Origin: Euwallacea fornicatus
Taxonomy: Eukaryota; Arthropoda; Insecta; Coleoptera; Curculionidae
Reading direction: 5' to 3'
Assembly: GCF_040115645.1 (NCBI RefSeq)
Contig: NC_089546.1
Location: forward strand, 3,693,001-3,757,000
Length of the DNA stretch: 64,000 nt
Shown here piece by piece: positions 57,500 to 64,000 of the stretch; the stretch's first letter is position 1, and the number at the start of each line of letters is the position of its first letter. Under the pieces are notes generated by a model that saw nothing but the letters and a program-made list of their open reading frames with translations, did not search any database and had not been told where the DNA came from. Position numbers and translations under genes: made by a program.

Positions 57500-60400
57500 A
57501 ATACAAATATCCTCTAATTTGAAAGATTGAGTGAGCGATTGAAGATTGAAAATGATCGAATATAAAGGAAATAGTGAAAGACAATATAATATTCGCTACA
57601 GAAAGTAGGTAAATTACACTCTAGGGAGGAGCAATCCATAAAATTGGGATCTAAAAGTGGAAATGCACATGTTCGCTTTCTCATTAATTTAAGGAGTTAA
57701 CAAATCAAAGCAGACACAGTAAGTGGTTAATCTTATTATGATTTTACGAGTGTAATTTCAATTTCATGTTGGCTGAATGATGGAGAAGCTCGATCAGGCA
57801 TTACACAGGGATTACATGGTAGGATGGCTGGCAAATTTACGGGCCATATTTGAACGAGTGGGGTCAAACCTTCAAGCTTTACCACACATAATCCGATGTT
57901 TTTAATCAAATTTGAATTTGATTTACACAGACGATTGGATAAGTCAGGGAAATCATTATTTGTTTTATACTGCTCAGGTGCATCTAATTATCGCATACTG
58001 CACTATGTTAATTTACTGCCGGTAAATCGAACGCTAGATTAATTGATACTGTAAAGTTTGTTGTTAAGCTACCTTACCGAACTGGAGCTACAGATTTATT
58101 GTTTGAAAATGTGTAGTCATTTCCACAACTATCCTTTCGTTTTTAATTTAATTACATTTTTCGCGTACCTTGGTCACGACGGACACTATTTTGAACATAT
58201 GCAAATATTACAATATTCGCTTTTTTCGATGTAAATAGTCAAATATCTTCAAAATATTTAGCAATTGCATTGAAGACAAACAATGCGTTGAACAAATATT
58301 CAAGAAACATAAGTTAATGTATTCTAGGACATCATTCATTTGTTAATTAGGTCACAAAATGAAATAATGGAATATTGTAATATAATGCTCTTTAATTGGT
58401 GCTTTTAAGCATCAAAAGGTGGTATGAATTTATCGAAACATTCGGACATCCCGGAATTGAAATATCTATAATATTATGACCATAGTAACCATACATGCAG
58501 TGTTTTATGCATCCTGTAGTGTGCATAAAATATTGAATATGACGCGTTAATTATAATGGATATGTATGACCAATTAAATATATTTTTCTAAAGTAAAAAT
58601 AGCTAGAGAGCATTTCGTTCCTCTTTCTAAATTTGAGAGTATAGGAGATATTTTTGCGGAGCGTAACTGATGCTCAAAATCCATATCGTCATTTCAATAG
58701 GAGTCAACTGTTTCAACTAGAAAATAACTGTTATTACCAATGAAATCACCTTTTATCCAATCCAACAATCATTATTTTTCTACTCTATATGGAGTTGGCT
58801 TCTCCTGTGTTAAACATTAGCTCTCCTGTTGTGAGACACCTCCCCGCACGACTTCTTCGCCTCTGCCCCCTACCTTTCTTACGAATATTTGTGCTTCATT
58901 GTGTCTACTGCGTTGTCAGTTTTATTTGCTGTTGAATTTGCTTCTGAGTATTTTCTTGAGTTTCACGGAATCTTCCATCATCCTCTCAAGATTATTCTTC
59001 GGCGAGGATGCCATATATTTCAGAGTTCAGCATATGTAGATATTTCTATCGATATAGTTCAATATCGAAAATTCAGTTCGGCTCGAATAAACAACTGAAA
59101 TACGTCATTGTGAAAGTGATTGAATTTTCTCTCCTTGAATCTTTTCAGTTTTTCATTTTTTTTTAGTAATTTTCAAACTCTGCCACAATCACTTTTTGCA
59201 AGATATCCGAGACTCACTCTTAAGTTGACACAGGCAAGACGGGATGCCTACTGATGCCTCCCTACCCTTTACTTTCCAGTACCAAGTACGACAGTGTTTT
59301 TGATATTTCCCACTGTTGTCCTTTGTAACCTACAATCCGCTTCTTCCTTGAGAACCTGCCCATTTCCTGATGCAGCTCAGTCAAGTTTACACTGTGGCGC
59401 TAAGTGGGCTACAAGCCTGTCAAATCTTGATTTGCTCCTACGTAGTTTGCAATTCGGGAATGCGTACCGATAAGAGGTGCCATATTTTAATAATCCAGAA
59501 TATCCTACAATTTCCATTCGATAATGATTTCCACATAGAAATACCGTTCGAAATCCCTGGATTTCGACCGTAGCACACATAATCTCGAATATAATTTATA
59601 TATCGAATTGTATCTCATTTTCACAATATTCTATGAGCATAGATTTCGCCATAGATAATATTCCGCATTATTACTCTCAGGCCAACATAAAATAAAATAC
59701 GATCGCAACTCCTTTAGAGGCATTTCTAATGAGAATATCTCGCTCCAGATAAGATTTCACTGGTTTTTGAAGTCGGAAGCCGCACAATTCATTCTCCATC
59801 CAGTATTCATAAATTTTCACAGATTAAATTCCTTAACGCCTTTTATATTTATTGCCCTTGTAAAATTGGTTTCTTTCAAAAGACAGTAGATCCAGCGATT
59901 CACAAAGTCGAAAAGATTTATTATTCTGCAATAGTCAAACGTTCTATCAAACGACATTTCCGGTTTGATTCTCCGTAAAAGTATTAATTTTATGTCTTTA
60001 TTGCCCACATTCTAAAGTTAACATTCTACCTCTCGTGTTACAAAATGTTGCAGCAAAGCGTCATGCCCCTTCTGTGCACCCAATAATTCCATGTCACTTC
60101 GCAGTTTGAAGCAACTGCTCTTGTTTCAGCTCTAAAATCGTGCTCTAAAGGGAATAACTGTAGAGTTGGATATCGCCAAATCGAATTTGGCGAGCTTTTC
60201 CAATTCCTTTTAACTCTTAATGCAAAAATCTACCACGTCTAAACAATAAATCTCATGGAGTTATAGTGCGGTATCGGATTTAGTCAGCTTAAGGATCTAT
60301 TTTTATGCAAACCAAAGGGCAATATAACCTGAATTGAAATTGATAATTGGCAAAGTTGAGCGTACATCAAATTTTATATTCTTCCATTAAAACTTTGTTT

Positions 60401-60865
60401 ATTGTGGTTAGATGTTAATTTAATTGCTTGAGGTCGACATGTAAATTACACATTGTAATGACGTTTATCTATTTCGATTTGAGTATTATTAGGTTTGTAT
60501 GGTATACGCACGATCCTAAATTAGTCATTTGTAAAATATGTGTTTAATTGAGAGTCTCAGAGATTGGTATTTGCAATCTAGTTGCAATAAATTGTTTATC
60601 GTACAAATTGCGAACAAATATTTGTCACATAAAATATACTCAGTTAAACGTCTGAAAGCCAGATGTGTGAACACAGGTCTCTGCGGGTTAAATCGGCATT
60701 GCGCTTTGATCTGACCAGATCAAAGTTCTAGAGCCGAATATTACCCTCTTTCATGTTCGCCATATAAACGGCTTCTGACAAAGTAAAATCAGGCAAATTA
60801 GCACATTATGCATAAAATTTACATATTATCCAACTTGTCCGCCACTAATCTCTATATCTATATGT
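57500..60865. other. No gene recognised
   Basis: About 3.4 kb of spacer. Open frames at 58,889-59,098 (plus) and 59,370-59,580 (both strands) have no recognisable product. A perfect 10-bp-arm hairpin (CTTTGATCTG/CAGATCAAAG) lies at 60,704-60,725. Confidence 0.4.
60704..60725. repeat. 22-bp hairpin palindrome
   Basis: CTTTGATCTG, AC, CAGATCAAAG: perfect 10-base arms with a 2-base loop. Confidence 0.85.
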
Positions 60866-60870
60866 ATTCT

Positions 60871-61260
60871 TTAGCAAACTAGCGCTATTAAACTGCGATA
60901 TTTCTCTAAACATTGTAAATCAGTGGTACAATCTTCCGTGATCTCCACTCGAGTGTTAAACTGATATCGATTGAAAATTATGCTCCTGCGAAGAACCAAA
61001 TGAGTTTCGAAAGCATCCAGCAAATTCTCATGGATAGTCGGAAGGACAGGAAGCTCCAAAATAATTTTCCTAGTTCTTTTCCCCATAAAAAACGGCAATA
61101 TGTTGAATTTATCTTCATCTGGAATCTTTTCCGCCGCTGGGACCAGGCAGCTGTATTTCCAAAGTTAAATTGTTCTGGAGGGGCCACGATAGCAATCGTG
61201 TACGGAAATGAAGTATTCCCCGTAGTATTTCTAGACATCACCTTTGAACCTGATGCTTCG
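60871..61260 (-). pseudogene. Gypsy-like gag fragment, frameshifted
   Basis: One minus-strand frame reads APPEQFNFGNTAAWSQRRKR then FQMKINST (about 61,190-61,110). This resembles the opening of gag polyproteins from insect Ty3/gypsy-type elements (PPPExFxFxDPxxWxxWxxRFxRFR). The frame is then lost, and an overlapping frame (61,098-60,871) continues with FFMGKRTRKIILELPVLPTI, LLDAFETHLVLRRSIIFNR and QFNTRVEI, matching the following gag part (YxMGxxAexIxxSFxL...xLexFexxFxxxxNxxxxRxxFxxR). No protease, reverse transcriptase or LTR is visible nearby, so this is a small internal fragment. One frameshift separates the two parts. Confidence 0.6.
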
Positions 61261-61324
61261 TTGAGGTTTTCCCGCATTTTTGCCCTTTTGCCGCTGCCAC
61301 CATATATCGTTATGAACTAGAAAT

Positions 61325-61605
61325 GTCGAGATTAAGGCTTAAGGAGGCAAGATTACACTCAGTGCATTTGATTCAACTCACTGCAATTATCTTAATCGCT
61401 TAATACACTCGCAAGCATAAACTTAGGGTCACCTCGTAATTTGCATTTAATTTAATAGCTTATAAATTATTCAAATTTTTTCCACGTATAACATAATTAA
61501 TAACTTTTTGCGGTGATTTTGTCGTGATTGCTTGATGAGAGAAAAAAGAAATTCTTATTCTTGCTCCAAAATGTATTGAAAATAAAGAAATTGAAAAACA
61601 TGCAT
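61325..61605. other. No gene recognised
   Basis: Short AT-rich interval between the gag fragment and the Tc1 relic. Confidence 0.4.
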
Positions 61606-61619
61606 TTATCCTTTGGTTG

Positions 61620-62580
61620 AAAGATTCTTCGGACTTAAGTACCGAGTGTTTCGTCCTCCAGCAGCGATAATATTTTGAAGAGGATGACGCATGTTTTGGA
61701 TCAGATCCTGCGGAAGATTGGCCTGCACCAGCATGTCACAAAGTTCTCTGGCATTTCCAGAAACCGGCCGATCTGTTCGTAAACGCCTCTTTATTTCATT
61801 TTAAATATGCTCTATCGGATTCAAATCCGGACTTCAAACAGACTAGACAAATCGCGCGATTTGAACCTCGCAAAGAAAAGTACGAAGCATGCGCGCAGTA
61901 TGGGGCCCTTCATTATCGTGCGTAAAGGTTGACTCCTCTTGAAGAATATCGATGAACGGTACAACATGATCTTCTAAAACCTCTGATACTTGCACGCATT
62001 CAGAGCCCCATCTTGAATGGAGACTAATTCCGTACGAGCGTAAAAAAAATTCCTCCCCATACCATAAGTGAGCCTCCACTAAATGGAAGACGTTCAGCAA
62101 TACACGCTTGGGCCTATCTCTCGACTGGTCATTGCCACAATCTCACACATCTGTCCGGAAGTCAGAATTGAAATTCATCAGAAAACAATACGAAACTTCA
62201 ATTCTCTTGTGTCCGAGCCAAGTGTTCTCGGGCAAAATTCAACTTCGGAATCCGGTGTTGACGAGAAAGCAGAGCCCCTTTTGCTCTAGTTCGAGAGGAT
62301 AATCCAGCAGCGTGAAGTCGCCTTTTAACGGTCCACTCGCTTACGTTTACATTTCCCACTTCTTGCAGATGAGTTCAAAGGAAAAGTGCCATAGTCGATC
62401 AGTGTCTCAGAGCAACAAAAACGAGAAAGCGGTCATCTCTGCCCATTGTAATCCTTTCTCGTCCTGATCGGGGTCTTCGAATGAGCAGCTCAGTGTTTTC
62501 ATGCCGCTGAAGGCCCGTAGATAGACTTACTTCACAGTTCTTTGCAGCTTATCGCTGTCTGCGACCATCTTCCATAGCCG
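61620..62580 (-). pseudogene. Tc1-like transposase, decayed but catalytic triad visible
   Basis: Minus-strand blocks in family order: MEDGRRQR (about 62,575), STGLQRHENTELLIRRPRSG then RERITMGRDDRFLVFVALRH (about 62,520-62,400), HLQEVGNVNVSEWTVKRRLH (about 62,370-62,310), RQHRIPKLNFARENLARTQE (about 62,265-62,205), SFVLFSDEFQF (about 62,200-62,165; first catalytic Asp), RLPFSGGSLMVWGGIFF, EVLEDHVVPFIDILQEESTF (about 61,990-61,930), THDNEGPHTARMLRTF (about 61,930-61,880; second Asp), SPDLNPIEHI (about 61,835-61,805; third residue Glu), and LIQNMRHPLQNIIAAGGRNT near 61,650. All three DD34E positions are readable, but in-frame stops and several frameshifts make it inactive. I could not identify TIRs. 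Confidence 0.85.
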
Positions 62581-62879
62581 TCGCAATTCGTACCGTAATG
62601 ATAGAAATTGTGGGTATTTTAATGAAAGGGCAAAATGATAATGGAGGCAGTCGTAGAATTTGTAAAATACAGATGAAGGTACAGAAGAAAAAAATGCTGT
62701 TAACGCATTTCAGGAAGTTTAGCAGGAGGTCGCTTTTTCATTGAACGCTCATCGAAATAAATAATGATTGTTTGATATTGTTTCAGATTTGGAAAGGAAG
62801 TCATCCTAAGCTGAAAAGTGCCCCTCTAAATTTGTTTGTACAAGCTTTAAGGAATTTTACAAATTGCCCTAATTTTATG

Positions 62880-63190
62880 CTCGAAAGTGTATTACCCCCC
62901 TGGCATCTCAAACCAATCACTCCACGATCATTGATTGAAAATTTGTCTTGAAACAGATGTTCTCTTATTAAATGAGGATTTTCTATATTGTACGAACGGC
63001 TTTTCCTTCAATCACATATACCTCTCCTTGCAAATGTCTCGTCGGTGAACTAAATTTTATTCAAAAACACAAAGGCTCATGATGACGCTTTTGAAGCGGG
63101 AAATTGTAAAATTCAATTTTGGGTTGAAAATCCCTTAGCAACAAATTATTGGCTGGCGTAAAATGGTATAGAAATAGCTTCTCTTTCCTT
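62880..63190 (-). pseudogene. IS630-type transposase, central fragment
   Basis: On the minus strand, PFYASQ (about 63,170) is followed by AFVFLNKI, FTDETFARRG (about 63,060-63,025; first catalytic Asp in TDE), then NPHLIREHLFQDKFSINDRG and VIGL (about 62,985-62,915). This matches LFTDEATFxRxGxxN...NPHxxxExxxQxRFSINVWxGIIG. Stops interrupt it. The second catalytic site and C-terminus are not readable between 62,640 and 62,880. It runs head-to-tail with the Tc1 relic on the same strand, but the families differ. Confidence 0.65.
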
Positions 63191-63194
63191 AGAT

Positions 63195-64000
63195 GTCTCG
63201 AAATTGATGATGTGCTTAATCCCGCGCTTCAAGGGTACGTCTGGTGTTAATATCTGGATAATCCAATATTCGGATAAAACTTTCCTTCTCTTAGGCTACA
63301 GTGAGAATTTTTACACTTCCATTATTCATTTTGGATGGAATGAAACAGTGTCATCCAACTTGTTGAAAAATCGTTTGAAAACTTCACGCTCTGGTTGTCT
63401 ATTATTAAAATCAAGTTTCAGGTATCTTCGAGCAGCAGATATTATAAATGAATTTATCACACCCAAGCATCACCATATAGGTAATTTTAAACCGATAAAT
63501 TAAAGAGCGTGAGTGTTTTTTCCAACTCACGCTATTAAAAACATTGTTGTGATATGCCATGTATGGTTATCGTCCTAAAAGTGGCTAATTTTTTACTTCT
63601 TTCATGTTTAATTATTGTTTTTTTTCGTACGTTCAAGTCCACTAAGTTTAATATCGTGAACTTTGTGCATGGTGTAGCCTTACTTTACTCCTAGTAAATT
63701 ATAGTCCTCATTGGAGCTTTGTTAAATGCTACGAATGTCAGTGAAAACGCCGGCATTTACTGCAATGAAACAATAAGTTTTTGCTTAATAAAATTTAAAA
63801 ATGACTTCTCATAATGATTCTGAGAGGAAACCCACTGAACATTCCCACAGTTTTTTAGGAGCAAGGCGAGTACAGATCAGTTTTTACCAAAAAAGTTCTC
63901 GAAGAAAGTCTTTCCATACAGAATTAGTGAAAACTAATTAAACTCAAATAAATGTAATATTATTGTCTTGAAGCTGTTCAAGCGGTTTGAAGTCGTTTTA
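63195..64000. other. No gene recognised; one stem-loop
   Basis: Spacer to the window end. A 99-codon plus frame at 63,204-63,503 has no product I recognise. A stem-loop lies at 63,505-63,533. Confidence 0.4.
63505..63533. repeat. 9-bp-arm stem-loop
   Basis: AGCGTGAGT, an 11-base T-rich loop, ACTCACGCT. The arms match perfectly. No gene is associated. Confidence 0.75.

Noticed and set aside
59370..59580. Overlapping 67-codon frames on both strands
   Set aside because: Neither translation resembles a known family and each is antisense to the other.
61815..61835. TTCAAATCC string as a tRNA B-box
   Set aside because: It lies within the SPDLNPIEH codons of a Tc1 transposase and no cloverleaf can be drawn around it.
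1..64000. CRISPR arrays, operons, ribosome binding sites, rRNA or tRNA genes
   Set aside because: No evenly spaced repeats, no gene clusters with bacterial signals, and no tRNA boxes were seen; the coding traces and splice sites are eukaryotic.

Overview
The window reads as non-coding euchromatin of an arthropod, most likely an insect. It is AT-rich, no open reading frame exceeds about 205 codons, and almost every recognisable coding trace is a decayed DNA transposon of types common in insect genomes: Tc1, mariner, piggyBac, and IS630-type elements with the motif WPxRSPDLTPLDFF. A beetle or similar insect would fit, but the sequence alone does not prove the order. I see no tRNA, rRNA, CRISPR or bacterial feature.

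Layout. 1-2.2 kb: an IS630-type element with about 370-bp terminal inverted repeats (TIRs), cut by the window edge. 2.5-2.9 kb: head of a Tc1 transposase. 3.3-5.2 kb (minus): broken copy of a large arthropod family of uncharacterised proteins with a DDE-like GQNKN/RDFG core. 7.35-9.38 kb (minus): mariner split by a 750-bp solo LTR. 12.4-12.6 kb: orphan TIR-like sequence. 16.7-17.5 kb: IS630-type transposase relic. 19.47-21.26 kb: second long-TIR IS630 element, abutted by a Tc1 element at 21,264-22,627. 25.2-25.9 kb: internally deleted element. 26.1-26.3 kb: piggyBac head. 30,830-32,100: second mariner copy. 34,907-36,180: another Tc1 element with TA flanks. 37.0-38.3 kb and 39.9-42.5 kb: two piggyBac relics, the first split by an LTR-like insert and the second by a 1.2-kb near-palindromic element. 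42.8-43.9 kb: foldback MITE beside an IS630-type relic. 46.35-46.86 kb (minus): two exons of a Ly6/uPAR-like gene, the best host-gene candidate. 50.2-52.2 kb and 56.7-57.5 kb: two more long-TIR elements with truncated transposases. 53.4-54.2 kb: weak zinc-finger-like traces beside a CpG-rich patch. 60.9-61.2 kb: gypsy-like gag fragment. 61.6-62.6 kb: Tc1 transposase retaining a visible DD34E triad. 62.9-63.2 kb: IS630-type fragment.

The main signal is an accumulation of IS630/Tc1-mariner elements with unusually long TIRs (about 150-500 bp), some carrying transposase remnants and some reduced to foldback structures, plus nested insertions that give a relative chronology. No element here looks able to move by itself. 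Alignments and family calls were made by eye; frames and boundaries are approximate unless TA flanks are cited.
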